Shown piece after piece: positions 1-7,909 of a stretch of 64,000 bases of DNA. A program made the position numbers and the translations under genes. The DNA lies in the NCBI RefSeq assembly GCF_001039475.1, contig NZ_LELK01000004.1, forward strand, positions 960,330 to 1,024,329, in the 5' to 3' direction. This DNA comes from Guptibacillus hwajinpoensis (GTDB taxonomy: Bacteria; Bacillota; Bacilli; Bacillales; Guptibacillaceae). Under the pieces are notes generated by a model. The model did no database searches. It worked only from the letters and a program-made list of their open reading frames with translations, and was not told the DNA's origin. Position 1 is the first letter of the stretch. Every line of letters starts with the position of its first letter.

Positions 1-1
1 A

Positions 2-247
2 TCAGAGGAAACAGCCGAATGGTTGAGAGCTGCACTTGAACGTAAATATCCTGATCGAAAGATAGCTGTTCGGTATATAGATATTCATAGTGAACTTTCA
101 GGAACGGAAGCTGCATTCGCTGCAAAAGTTATTGATGAAGATTTGTTCTATCCTGTCGTTGTTGTCCGAAATGAGATCGTATCTGAAGGAAATCCGAAAT
201 TGAAAGACTTATATGCTGTGTTAGAAGATCATTCTGCAACAGCGTGA
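2..247 (+). CDS. yuzD: YuzD family protein (DUF1462), 5' end cut by window edge
   Basis: The frame is open from the first bases of the window (residues SEETAEWLRAALERKYP), so the gene starts outside and only its last 81 residues are seen. The TTG at 23 is an internal codon rather than the start. The spacing of the conserved stretch YIDIH and the closing GNPKLKDLY match Bacillus YuzD, a protein of about 108 residues with a thioredoxin-like look and no established function. It lies head-to-head with neighbours that also flank it in B. subtilis (yutJ, yuzB). A strong terminator follows its stop codon. Confidence 0.85.
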   Translation, partial: SEETAEWLRAALERKYPDRKIAVRYIDIHSELSGTEAAFAAKVIDEDLFYPVVVVRNEIVSEGNPKLKDLYAVLEDHSATA

Positions 248-252
248 ATCGT

Positions 253-289
253 AAAAAGCCAGCAAGCGATTTTAGCTTGCTGGCTTTTT
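253..289 (+). terminator. Intrinsic terminator after yuzD
   Basis: A 15-bp perfect stem (253-267 with 275-289) begins in an A run and ends in a T run, so it could work in both directions. It lies 5 nt after the yuzD stop codon. Confidence 0.9.
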
Positions 290-297
290 GAGTGGCT

Positions 298-576
298 CAA
301 GTGCTGGTCATTCCAATATCTGCGTTTCTAAACGCTCGTCTCCAGCTGCAGTGGGCAGACACTCGGTCACTTCACCTTGCAAAATGAACACAAAGACCGT
401 GTTCATTTTGCAAGGCTCCAGTGCCTGCCGTGTCTAACCGCCCACTTCCGCTTTTCGTGATCCAGCTACGACTCGCAGAAACTCCGATATTTCACTCTTT
501 CACCGGAACACAAAGAACGTGTTCCAGTTCAAGAGTTCCAATATCTGCGTTTCTAAACGCTCGTCTCCGCTTTTCT
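298..576. repeat. Modular intergenic repeat, family 1 (copy 1)
   Basis: This gene-free stretch is made of repeated modules. The phrase CCAATATCTGCGTTTCTAAA occurs twice (from 314 and from 538), and CCGCTTTTC occurs twice (448 and 567). Between them lie variable hairpins, one of them CCTTGCAAAATGAACAC paired with GTGTTCATTTTGCAAGG (374-417). The same phrase set (CGCTTTTCGTGATC, AACACAAAGAACGTGTTC) recurs at 40258-40575. The repeat ends exactly at the stop codon of the minus-strand yutJ. It resembles dispersed non-coding repeats common in Bacillaceae. I see no coding capacity. Confidence 0.75.
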
Positions 577-1639
577 AGCCATTATGATTCTTATACATCC
601 ATAATATCCCGGATTTCAAAAGTCTTGGAACTCTGCCGGTTAGTGGGCGGTTGGCCATTACTCCGAAGCCGTGTTTGCTTCCGAGGGATCCTAGTGTGCC
701 TTTGATTTTAATTGGTGGAAGAGCAGGTGGTGCTTCTTGTTTCCATTGTTTTTGTAGAACTAGAGCGATTTGTTCAGCTTGTTCTTCTGCAACCTGTGCA
801 CTTGGTGCATGTGGTAGGCTTGCGCAGTCTCCTACAACAAATACGTTGTTGTAATCTGACATCGCATGGTAGTCATTAAGGATGATACGCTGTTGTGCGT
901 CTTTCTCTACATCTAATTCTCTTACAACTTTGTTTGGCTGAATACCGGCTGTCCATACAATCGAGTCACAATGAACGGGTTCGCCATGGTTATAGAGGGT
1001 TTGTGGTTCCACTTTTGTGATATTCGATTCACTTACTACTTCTACATTGCGTTCTTCAAACCAGGATTGAACATATTTACCGAGCCGTTCTGGAAAGGCA
1101 GAAAGAATGGTGTGTCCTCGGTCAAATAATTTAATTTGAAGATCCGGTCGACTTTCGTGAAGCTCACTAGCGAGTTCAACACCGCTTAACCCAGCTCCAA
1201 CAATTCCAACGATCGAGCGAGGGCCGAGATTGTTTAATACTTCATACGTTCGTCTGGACGAATCAATGGTTTGAATGCTGAGGGTATGAACATCTGCCCC
1301 AGGCACGTTATGGTATTTGTCTTCACAGCCTAATCCAATAACGAGTGTATCGTATGGAAGATCGTCATCGTCTTTAAAACTGACTACATTTTGTTCTAAA
1401 TCAATGCCTGAAATTTCTCCGTACTTCATTTCAAGCTTCTCATTGACGGGGAATTGAACACGTATATGGTGATCACTCGCTGTCCCTGCAGCAAGGGCAT
1501 AATATTCTGTTTTCATACTATGATAGGGATTGCGGTCAACAAGCGTAATGGTGAGGTCTTCTGGGAGTTCAGATGCAAATAATTTCTGTAGGATGCGCAT
1601 ACCACCGTACCCGCCGCCTAAAAGCACTAGCCTTTTCAT
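575..1639 (-). CDS. yutJ: Type II NADH dehydrogenase-like flavoprotein YutJ
   Basis: This 354-residue protein belongs to the single-subunit FAD-dependent NAD(P)H dehydrogenase family, which acts at the inner face of the membrane and passes electrons to quinone. The N-terminus has the Rossmann FAD motif LGGGYGGMR. A second nucleotide-binding motif, GIVGAGLSGVE, lies near residue 145, and the family's closing FAD motif [12 protein letters not shown] lies near 265-276. Length and context (yuzD, yuzB) match B. subtilis YutJ. A second relative is at 21684-22886. The stop codon abuts the family 1 repeat, so the 3' UTR has been replaced by repeat sequence. The quinone acceptor and physiological role are inferred from the family. 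Confidence 0.85.
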   Translation of the reverse strand: MKRLVLLGGGYGGMRILQKLFASELPEDLTITLVDRNPYHSMKTEYYALAAGTASDHHIRVQFPVNEKLEMKYGEISGIDLEQNVVSFKDDDDLPYDTLVIGLGCEDKYHNVPGADVHTLSIQTIDSSRRTYEVLNNLGPRSIVGIVGAGLSGVELASELHESRPDLQIKLFDRGHTILSAFPERLGKYVQSWFEERNVEVVSESNITKVEPQTLYNHGEPVHCDSIVWTAGIQPNKVVRELDVEKDAQQRIILNDYHAMSDYNNVFVVGDCASLPHAPSAQVAEEQAEQIALVLQKQWKQEAPPALPPIKIKGTLGSLGSKHGFGVMANRPLTGRVPRLLKSGILWMYKNHNG

Positions 1640-1853
1640 GATAAGAGGTCCCCTTTGGTAAAATTCGATAACGCTGTGTCCGTTTAAGATTTGAATAGCA
1701 CGAAGAATTTAGAATTTAATATGAAAAAAGAAAGCGACACGCGCTATAATGATACTAACTATTCTTTCAGTTCTGACAGTTAAAAGTATAGCGAAACTGC
1801 TACATATGTACAATATAATTTCTAAAATGAGTATCAAAAGGAGTTGCTTTCAT

Positions 1854-2078
1854 TTGACTACAATTGAGTTTTGTGCCGGCAACCTTAGAGAAAATATGGT
1901 TGTTTGGAGAGAATTGGAAAAGATACCGAATACGAATTTAGTGGACTATGGATGTCTTGGTTATTGTGGAAATTGTTACTCTGAAGCCTTTGCCATTGTG
2001 GCAGGCGTTCTCATTCATGCGGATAGCGCTGAAGCGTTAATCGATAAAATAATTGGCTATCTTAATGAACAATGTTGA
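1854..2078 (+). CDS. yuzB: YuzB family protein (DUF1450)
   Basis: This is a 74-residue small protein with the YuzB pattern: IEFC near the start, then YGCLGYCGNC in the middle, giving five cysteines including a CxxxCxxC-like cluster. That hints at metal or iron-sulfur binding, but the function is unknown. The reading frame is open from 1749, but the start chosen is TTG 1854, which has AAAAGGAG at 1836-1843 and an N-terminus matching the family. The last codon and stop (TGT TGA) lie inside the terminal repeat of a cloverleaf element, so the C-terminus appears to have been rewritten by that insertion. B. subtilis YuzB is about 78 residues. Confidence 0.85.
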   Translation: MTTIEFCAGNLRENMVVWRELEKIPNTNLVDYGCLGYCGNCYSEAFAIVAGVLIHADSAEALIDKIIGYLNEQC

Positions 2079-2178
2079 TTTTTTGCTCATTTACGCCCTG
2101 TGGTGACCATTCAGCAGAGCTGAAAGGCGCGTGAAACTGAGGTTTCACTCGAATGAGCCAAAAATTGAGAAATCAACA
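2073..2178. repeat. Cloverleaf palindromic repeat, collapsed copy A
   Basis: This copy shares TGTTGATTTTT...GCTCATTTACGCCCTGTGGTGACC with copy B at 37961-38119, and its right part (TTCAGCAGAGCTGAAAGG, GTGAAACTGAGGTTTCAC, AATGAGCCAAAAAT, TCAACA) is nearly identical. The whole right arm of the long hairpin is missing. The join falls at a GACC present on both sides in copy B, as expected for deletion between short direct repeats. The outer ends TGTTGATT and AATCAACA still pair. Confidence 0.85.
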
Positions 2179-2232
2179 ATATGAGGTAACATAGCCAAAT
2201 AATTAGAATATTAGATGAACGTAATTAAGGGC

Positions 2233-2308
2233 TTTCATTCATTTTTTTCTGTGTTATAATAACTAAGGTTCGGAAGTCTGATAGAGAGAGAGCAGACTTT
2301 TTATTTTC
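2233..2308 (+). promoter_or_regulatory. Promoter followed at once by a terminator (leader of the nucleoside transporter)
   Basis: A perfect -10 box TATAAT (2255-2260) with a weak -35 (TTTCAT, 2233-2238) is followed about 14 nt later by a hairpin: AAGTCTG (2274-2280) pairs with CAGACTT (2293-2299), then a T-rich tail. A transcript would be only about 40 nt unless it reads through. The element sits 150 nt before the transporter gene. That suggests attenuation or a tiny RNA, but I recognise no known riboswitch. Confidence 0.45.
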
Positions 2309-2354
2309 CGCATGTGTGCGAAAAATGTCGAATTTTCAGACACAAAAGACTGTT

Positions 2355-2368
2355 TGTAAGCGCTATAT
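2355..2368 (+). promoter_or_regulatory. Candidate cre site (CcpA)
   Basis: TGTAAGCGCTATAT matches the catabolite-responsive element consensus TGWAANCGNTNWCA except at one position. It lies about 95 nt before the start codon of the nucleoside transporter, consistent with carbon catabolite control. Confidence 0.5.
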
Positions 2369-2461
2369 TTAGCTGATTGCTATAATATTTCTATTTTAAA
2401 TCTGGTAATGGGGTAGTCTAAGCTTATAAACGGATTCAATAATTCACGAGGGGTGTAAAAT

Positions 2462-3685
2462 ATGCAAATTCTATGGGGATTAGGTGGTATGGCAGTCCTA
2501 TTTGCCATCGCACTTATCTTTTCTACAAACCGCAAAGCGATTAATCTCCGTACGGTTCTTGGTGCACTTGCTATTCAGGTAGCGTTCGCATTCGTAGTAT
2601 TAAAATGGGAAGCGGGTAAAGCTGGACTGAAATGGCTCTCATTAAGAGTGCAAGATATTATAAATTATGCGAATGACGGAATAGCTTTCCTATTCGGTGG
2701 ACTAATTGGGAATGAGAGCATCGGTTTTATATTTGCTTTTCAAGTATTAACCATCATTATTTTCTTCTCATCTTTAATCTCCGTCCTCTATTACCTGGGT
2801 ATTATGCAGTGGGTAATTAAAATTCTTGGTGGAGCGATTTCAAAAGCACTTGGAACAAGTAAAGCTGAGTCACTCTCTGCAACAGCTAATATCTTTGTCG
2901 GTCAAACGGAAGCACCACTAGTCATCAAACCTTATATTGATAAAATGACGAAATCTGAGTTATTTGCAGTTATGACAGGTGGACTTGCTTCAGTAGCGGG
3001 TTCAGTACTTATTGGATATTCTCTTCTAGGTGTTCCACTTGAGTACTTGCTTGCTGCAAGTTTCATGGCAGCTCCAGCTGGTCTATTGATGGCGAAGTTA
3101 ATCATGCCTGAAACGGAAGAATCTGAAACAGCAAATGAGATTAAAATGGAACGTAACGAAGATCACGTTAACGTAATTGATGCAGCAGCACACGGTGCAT
3201 CTGATGGTCTTAAACTTGCATTAAACGTAGGGGCAATGCTTCTCTCGTTTATCGCACTTATTGCACTTTTCAACGGATTACTTGGTGGAATTGGTGGACT
3301 CTTCGGATACGGAGATATTACGATTGAACAAATTCTTGGTTATGTTTTCTCTCCATTAGCATTTGTCATTGGAGTTCCATGGCAGGATGCAGTTCAAGCT
3401 GGTAACTATATCGGTCAGAAACTTATTCTTAACGAATTCGTTGCTTTCTCTGCATTCGGTCCTGAAATTGGTGCAGGAACTCTTACTGATAAATCAGTCG
3501 CTATTATCAGTTTCGCTCTTTGTGGATTCGCGAACTTCTCATCTCTTGCAATCCTTCTTGGAGGACTTGGTGGACTTGCACCAAGCCGTCGCCCTGAAAT
3601 TGCGAAATTTGGAATGCGCGCGATCCTTGCAGGTACGCTTGCTAACCTGTTAAACGCAGCGATTGCTGGTATGCTTATCTTCTAA
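2462..3685 (+). CDS. Concentrative nucleoside transporter (NupC/YutK family)
   Basis: This 407-residue, very hydrophobic membrane protein has the features of cation-coupled CNT nucleoside importers: an N-terminal hairpin of membrane helices, a gating-domain segment [15 protein letters not shown]-like near residue 145, the helix [14 protein letters not shown], and a C-terminal [17 protein letters not shown] motif. It most likely imports nucleosides with protons or sodium. ATG 2462 is preceded by GAGGGG. The gene stands alone between a leader with promoter/terminator and cre-like elements and its own terminator. It corresponds in position to B. subtilis yutK. Exact substrate preference cannot be read from sequence. 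Confidence 0.88.
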   Translation: MQILWGLGGMAVLFAIALIFSTNRKAINLRTVLGALAIQVAFAFVVLKWEAGKAGLKWLSLRVQDIINYANDGIAFLFGGLIGNESIGFIFAFQVLTIIIFFSSLISVLYYLGIMQWVIKILGGAISKALGTSKAESLSATANIFVGQTEAPLVIKPYIDKMTKSELFAVMTGGLASVAGSVLIGYSLLGVPLEYLLAASFMAAPAGLLMAKLIMPETEESETANEIKMERNEDHVNVIDAAAHGASDGLKLALNVGAMLLSFIALIALFNGLLGGIGGLFGYGDITIEQILGYVFSPLAFVIGVPWQDAVQAGNYIGQKLILNEFVAFSAFGPEIGAGTLTDKSVAIISFALCGFANFSSLAILLGGLGGLAPSRRPEIAKFGMRAILAGTLANLLNAAIAGMLIF

Positions 3686-3689
3686 ATTG

Positions 3690-3717
3690 AAAGCCTCTTA
3701 TATAGAGGCTTTTTTTT
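3690..3717 (+). terminator. Intrinsic terminator
   Basis: AAAGCCTC pairs with GAGGCTTT around a short loop and is followed by a T run, just after the nucleoside transporter stop codon. Confidence 0.88.
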
Positions 3718-3860
3718 ATTGGCTCTTTTCGTATACTTTGTTGCAATGAGAGGGTGGGTGATTTGCACTCCAATCATCGAGGACTGAAAAATAAGAACAT
3801 AAAAAAAGCAGAAGTCCAAAAATTCTAGTTCCTGTTAACGTCAAAAGAGAGAGATTTTAA

Positions 3861-3930
3861 GCGCCAACTTCGGCAAGATCCGGAGGAGGCTCAGCGCATG
3901 CCCCGCGGAAAGCGAGTCATCCCCCGGAGG
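3861..3930. repeat. Degenerate GC-rich repeat, family 2
   Basis: This GC-rich stretch contains CCCCGCGGAAAGCGAG, the core of the family 2 repeats at 17912, 28103 and 36206, but its ends have diverged (GATCCGGAGGAGGCTCAGCGC on the left, CCCCCGGAGG on the right). The rest of the 3718-4049 gap holds nothing I can support. Confidence 0.55.
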
Positions 3931-4049
3931 ACCTTATCTCCTAACAATCATCTCAATAATACTAAACGAATTAATATAGGCAAAGGAATGTTGTTTTTTC
4001 GTTTGATTACGGTATACTTGTCTAAATAAAAGACAGGAGGGGATCACTG

Positions 4050-4289
4050 TTGAGTAGCTTTGAACATACACTGCCATACGATCGTATGATGGGTGACGTC
4101 TATATTCCGCAATGCCCGTTTTGTCATAGTGAGAACGTTCTAACACCTATGACGGAGAGAGATTACAAACAGGGTTGTGAAGAAATTAAAACGAGGCTCG
4201 TGATGCCTTGCTGTAACGGAAAGCTTGTAATTGAAAAAATAGATCATGATTATTTCTGGACAACAGAAGCTGTTCGGAAGAGCCATTAA
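4050..4289 (+). CDS. Small cysteine-rich protein, possible zinc ribbon
   Basis: A 79-residue protein of unknown function. The TTG start at 4050 is supported by AGGAGGGG 8 nt upstream. It carries CPFC (about residues 22-25) and CC near residues 54-55 in the order expected of a four-cysteine metal site. It ends with the aromatic stretch DHDYFWTTE. The stop codon is directly followed by the dapF start, so the two are almost certainly co-transcribed and translationally coupled. A metal-binding or regulatory role is only inference. Confidence 0.7.
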   Translation: MSSFEHTLPYDRMMGDVYIPQCPFCHSENVLTPMTERDYKQGCEEIKTRLVMPCCNGKLVIEKIDHDYFWTTEAVRKSH

Positions 4290-5171
4290 ATGACAGAAAG
4301 AGTGAAAGCATTGCGTGAAATAACTTATACAAAAATGCACGGATTAGGAAATAATTATATTTATATAAACCAATTTGAAGAACAATTGCCAGAAGAGAAG
4401 CTTCCACAGTACGCGATTGAAGTTTCAAATCTCTATACTGGCATTGGTTCAGACGGAATGATTCTAATTTGTCCGTCTGAGCTTGCTGAGGTTAAAATGA
4501 GGATTTTTAATAAAGACGGATCTGAAGGTAAAAACTGTGGAAATGGATTACGCTGTGTGGCGAAATATGCTTATGAGAATGGCATTGTATCTGCTGAGAA
4601 ATTCGCCATTGAAACACTAGGTGGAATTGTACAGGCAGAAGTTCATCTCAAATATGATCGCGTTGATACGGTTACGATTGATATGGGGAAACCACAGTGG
4701 ACAAGAGGCAGTCTCCCAATGAGTGGTGAATCAAATGATAAAGTGATTAACGAATCAGTTCAATTTGAGGAAAACGTATTTCATATGACTGGTGTTTCAA
4801 TGGGGAACCCACATATGGTGATGTTTGTAGACGAGATTGAAGCAGCACCCCTTACAACTGCCGGACCTTATTTTACAGATCATGAGATGTTCCCAGAAAG
4901 CATTAACGTAGAATTTGTAGAAGTGGTTTCGGACAAGGAATTTCATTTCCGCGTATGGGAACGTGGCTCAGGAATCACACAGGCTTGTGGTACTGGTGCT
5001 TGTGCTGCTGTTGTGGCTGGCGTATTAAATGAGAAAACGTCTAAAGGAACTGAAGTAACGGTTCATCTTGCTGGTGGTGACCTTTTCATTACTTGGGCCA
5101 AAGATGATCATGTTTGGATGACAGGTCCTGCTGTAACGATCACGACAGGAGTCTTTTATTCACAAGGTTAG
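4290..5171 (+). CDS. dapF: Diaminopimelate epimerase
   Basis: DapF converts LL- to meso-diaminopimelate in lysine and peptidoglycan precursor synthesis. The 293-residue protein shows the family hallmarks: [10 protein letters not shown] at the N-terminus, the first catalytic cysteine in [17 protein letters not shown] in the middle, and the second catalytic cysteine in [12 protein letters not shown] 4290 directly follows the preceding stop codon (TAAATG). TTG 4311 with GAAAGAG upstream would give an N-terminus closer to family length and cannot be excluded. The role is housekeeping. Confidence 0.95.
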   Translation: MTERVKALREITYTKMHGLGNNYIYINQFEEQLPEEKLPQYAIEVSNLYTGIGSDGMILICPSELAEVKMRIFNKDGSEGKNCGNGLRCVAKYAYENGIVSAEKFAIETLGGIVQAEVHLKYDRVDTVTIDMGKPQWTRGSLPMSGESNDKVINESVQFEENVFHMTGVSMGNPHMVMFVDEIEAAPLTTAGPYFTDHEMFPESINVEFVEVVSDKEFHFRVWERGSGITQACGTGACAAVVAGVLNEKTSKGTEVTVHLAGGDLFITWAKDDHVWMTGPAVTITTGVFYSQG

Positions 5172-5243
5172 GTAATGGTTTGTAAATAAAAGGATAATCA
5201 TGTAGAATAATAGGAGGAAGTGATTAGAGAGGGGACTCAAGTC

Positions 5244-5441
5244 TTGGACTGTGAAACAATGCAGCGATACAACAATGAAATTGAAATTCTACGAGCAAAA
5301 ATGACACAATCTGCTATGGTCCTCGGTTTAAATCATCCCGATGTACTAGAGTATAGTCAAAAACTCGATGAGACGCATAATCTAATATTGCAGTTGAAAT
5401 ATAAATACCAGGCTAAAGAATTGAGCACAGCTGTAAGATAA
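5244..5441 (+). CDS. Spo0E-like aspartyl-phosphate phosphatase
   Basis: The roughly 65-residue protein has the Spo0E-family signature YSQKLDETHNLIL (compare the SQELD motif), preceded by HPDVLE and an N-terminal helix. Family members dephosphorylate Spo0A~P and restrain entry into sporulation. The frame opens with GTG 5220, but that codon is only 2 nt after AGGAGG. TTG 5244, preceded by GAGAGGGG, gives the usual family N-terminus and is preferred. It lies between dapF and erpA, on the same strand, with a 72-nt gap to the next start. Confidence 0.72.
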   Translation: MDCETMQRYNNEIEILRAKMTQSAMVLGLNHPDVLEYSQKLDETHNLILQLKYKYQAKELSTAVR

Positions 5442-5513
5442 GTGTCATCTGTTGAGCTCAATTAAAAGGCGCGGTATACTAATAGTAGCAATACGGTGAT
5501 TGGAGGGATTTAT

Positions 5514-5870
5514 ATGATCCATTTATCTGAAGCTGCAGCAGCACAGGTAAAAGAAATGATGAAGCAAGAAGAAGGCGATAGTCTATATCTTCGTGTAGGT
5601 GTTAAAGGTGGAGGTTGTACAGGCTTAAGCTACGGCATGGGTTTTGACACAGAAATCAATGACGACGATGAAGCACTTGATGCTCAGCACGGCGTTACAA
5701 TCATTATGGATAAAGAAAGTGCGCCGGTCTTAAACGGTGTGAATATTGATTATAAACAAAACATGATGGGCGGCGGATTCACAATCGACAATCCGAACGC
5801 GATCGCATCATGCGGCTGTGGTTCTTCGTTTAAAACAGCGACGAACGCTGGTACGCCGGAGAATTGTTAA
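5514..5870 (+). CDS. erpA: Iron-sulfur cluster carrier protein, HesB/IscA type
   Basis: This 118-residue A-type carrier binds an Fe-S cluster and hands it to apoproteins. The three ligand cysteines are visible: GGGCTGLSY near residue 37, and CGCGSSF near residue 103. ATG 5514 has TTGGAGGG at good distance; an upstream in-frame ATG at 5496 has no such site. The length matches B. subtilis YutM/ErpA. It is transcribed alone and followed by a terminator. Confidence 0.93.
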   Translation: MIHLSEAAAAQVKEMMKQEEGDSLYLRVGVKGGGCTGLSYGMGFDTEINDDDEALDAQHGVTIIMDKESAPVLNGVNIDYKQNMMGGGFTIDNPNAIASCGCGSSFKTATNAGTPENC

Positions 5871-5882
5871 TCACGCTTTAGT

Positions 5883-5937
5883 AAAGCCTTCTCGAAAGTA
5901 ATGGAACGTACATTACGACTAGAGAAGGCTTTTTTTG
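5883..5937 (+). terminator. Intrinsic terminator after erpA
   Basis: AAAGCCTTCTC (5883-5893) pairs with GAGAAGGCTTT (5922-5932), with a 28-nt loop and a T7 tail. The loop itself contains a TAATG...CATTA pairing. Confidence 0.85.
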
Positions 5938-6018
5938 TTTCTAGAACACTGGATCTGAATCAACAAGCGGAAAGAGGGTATGAAGTGAAAAGAAACGACT
6001 ATTACAGGAGTGAGTGAA

Positions 6019-6906
6019 ATGAATCAACATACGCCTAACTTATCACCATCCAAGATGAGCATCGCAAAATCCCTACTTAAACGAGCTATTGATTATCAAA
6101 AGGAGATTAGTGAATCGCCTTTTGATAATGAGTTCATTAAACGATCTACACCTGTACTGTGGCGTGGTGAAAACGTGCCAGGAAATATCGTGACGGTTGG
6201 CACAAATCCCTCTGCTAAAGAGTTTTTGAATCAACATAACGAGCTTTTAGAAAACGAAAAAGCCAGGTTCTTTATTAGAGAGAATCATGTGAATCTAGAA
6301 GAATATCGTTATGATGATTCGAAGTTAGAGAAAACGATTGATTACTATCGTACGTATTTCGAACGGGACACCGCTTATAGGAGTTGGTTTGGAAGAAAAG
6401 GTGGCGGTAAGCTCGAAGCGTTCATGAATGGCATGGGAGGATCGTTTTATGATGCTAATGCATATACCCCTGTAATTCACATGGATTTATTCCCTTTTCC
6501 AACTCAAAAGCAGATAGGGCGAATGAAGGAAAAAGAAGAATTGCTTAACTCAGACTTCGTAAAGAATTCGGTAGTCGATCTCTTGGCTTTTCTAGAGCCA
6601 TCACTGATTATCATATTAGGAAAAGAACACTGTGAAAGGATTGAGCGTATTGAAAAGGAGACATACCTTGGAGAGGTTCAGTTTTTGAGTGAGTTTCCAG
6701 ACGCTGCTTATCAAATAGGCTATTACTCATCAAAGAAAATTCCATTGTTAGGTCTATACTTTAAACCATCTGAACAGTTTATCGGTCTCGGAAGCAAACG
6801 GGATGAAAATGGTTTAAGTCATGGAACATATGGATCAAGTGCTTCGCTAAAATACATCGGTGAACAAATTCGACAGAATACAGAGAAAGTTCATAATGAA
6901 ACGTAG
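6019..6906 (+). CDS. Uncharacterised protein with uracil-DNA-glycosylase-like fold
   Basis: A 295-residue soluble protein I cannot assign to a named family. Three segments resemble the uracil-DNA glycosylase superfamily: VTVGTNPSAKEF near residue 55 (like the substrate-binding motif 1), HMDLFPFP near residue 155, and PSLIIILGKEH near residue 195 (like the strand before motif 3). The 6010 GTG in frame overlaps the AGGAG site, so ATG 6019 is preferred. No neighbour suggests a function. It may be a DNA-repair-like or nucleotide-binding protein; catalytic activity is unproven. Confidence 0.6.
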   Translation: MNQHTPNLSPSKMSIAKSLLKRAIDYQKEISESPFDNEFIKRSTPVLWRGENVPGNIVTVGTNPSAKEFLNQHNELLENEKARFFIRENHVNLEEYRYDDSKLEKTIDYYRTYFERDTAYRSWFGRKGGGKLEAFMNGMGGSFYDANAYTPVIHMDLFPFPTQKQIGRMKEKEELLNSDFVKNSVVDLLAFLEPSLIIILGKEHCERIERIEKETYLGEVQFLSEFPDAAYQIGYYSSKKIPLLGLYFKPSEQFIGLGSKRDENGLSHGTYGSSASLKYIGEQIRQNTEKVHNET

Positions 6907-7027
6907 GTTTTTTTGTAATAAAAAAGGGTTTCAAGTCGTTTTATCGAAACATGTGGAGTAGGTCACCACTGGACCTTTGCATTGAGCAATTTCTAATTGT
7001 AACGTTATTGAAAAAGGAGAGAGACAA

Positions 7028-7780
7028 ATGAACGAAATAGGTGTTGGTTTACAGCTTTATACATTGAGAAATGAATGTGAGAAAAATTTCTTTGGAACTC
7101 TTGAGAGAGTTGCAGGGATTGGGTATGAAGGAGTAGAGTTAGCGGGCTTATACAACTATAATCCTGAAGAAGTGAAGGAGAAATTGGATGCACTTGATTT
7201 AGCTGTTATTGGGCATCATATTCCAATTGAGCGAATAGAGAATGATTTAGACGAAGTGATTAAGGAGCAAGTTGCGCTTGGTAATTCTCGTATCGTTTGT
7301 CCGTGGTTGCCACCTGAAAGAAGAACAAGTGAAGATTTTAAAGAAGTGGCTAACATCATGAAAAAGGCAGCTGCCATTTGTGCTGAGCATAACCTTGAGC
7401 TGTGTTATCACCATCATGATTTTGAACTTGGACGTAATCTAGATGGAAGCGAACTGTATTACATTCTTAAAGCAGATGAATCTATTCAAGCTGAGTTTGA
7501 TATTTATTGGCTTAATATGGTCGGACATGATCCTGTTGAATGGATGAAGAAATTTGCTGGAAGAACGCCAATCGTTCATCTGAAAGATCGCTCGGATGAT
7601 GAGAGGGAAGAGACTGTCATTCTTGGTACGGGTAACATACCGATTGACGAAGTCCTTGAGCAAGGTAAGGAAAGTGGCGTTAAGTGGTGGGTTGTTGAGC
7701 AGGATAATTGTGACTACGATCCAATCGAGAGTGTTACACAAAGCTACCAGTATCTAAGGAAACTTCAGCTTCAGAAATAA
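7028..7780 (+). CDS. Sugar phosphate isomerase/epimerase (AP-endonuclease 2 TIM barrel)
   Basis: This 250-residue protein begins GVGLQLYTLRNE, typical of the xylose-isomerase-like TIM barrel family. It carries likely metal ligands in LCYHHHDFEL, FDIYWLNMVGHD and HLKDR, and ends in VEQDNCD. Such enzymes isomerise, epimerise or act on 3-keto forms of sugars and inositols. AAAAAGGAGAG precedes ATG 7028. It is read in the same direction as the LacI-type gene and the ABC operon but is separated from them by a weak AT-rich hairpin (7780-7803), and has no copy of the LacI operator upstream. Substrate unknown. Confidence 0.82.
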   Translation: MNEIGVGLQLYTLRNECEKNFFGTLERVAGIGYEGVELAGLYNYNPEEVKEKLDALDLAVIGHHIPIERIENDLDEVIKEQVALGNSRIVCPWLPPERRTSEDFKEVANIMKKAAAICAEHNLELCYHHHDFELGRNLDGSELYYILKADESIQAEFDIYWLNMVGHDPVEWMKKFAGRTPIVHLKDRSDDEREETVILGTGNIPIDEVLEQGKESGVKWWVVEQDNCDYDPIESVTQSYQYLRKLQLQK

Positions 7781-7807
7781 ATTTTTAGAAAAATTCTAAA
7801 AATAATG

Positions 7808-7867
7808 TTGAACATTTTGTGAACTTGAGCTAAGATAAATGTAATCGATTTCATGAAATCGATTACA
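7808..7867 (+). promoter_or_regulatory. Promoter and double operator of the LacI-type regulator gene
   Basis: TTGAAC (7808-7813), a 17-nt spacer and TAAGAT (7831-7836) form a good sigma-A promoter. Directly after it lie two abutting 14-bp operators, TGTAATCGATTTCA (7840-7853) and TGAAATCGATTACA (7854-7867). They are mirror images, so the 28 bp form one perfect palindrome. The same operator type precedes the ABC operon, which indicates autoregulation. Confidence 0.8.
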
Positions 7868-7909
7868 AAAGAAGGGAGGGTCTTTTGAACTTTCGGGGGA
7901 GGATTTAAC

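Noticed and set aside
421-854. Plus-strand open frames over the repeat and the end of yutJ
   Set aside because: They have no ribosome binding site, overlap repeat modules and lie antisense to a well-supported flavoprotein gene.
2274-2461. Purine or PreQ1 riboswitch before the nucleoside transporter
   Set aside because: None of the conserved core bases of these classes is found; only a simple terminator and a cre-like site are visible.
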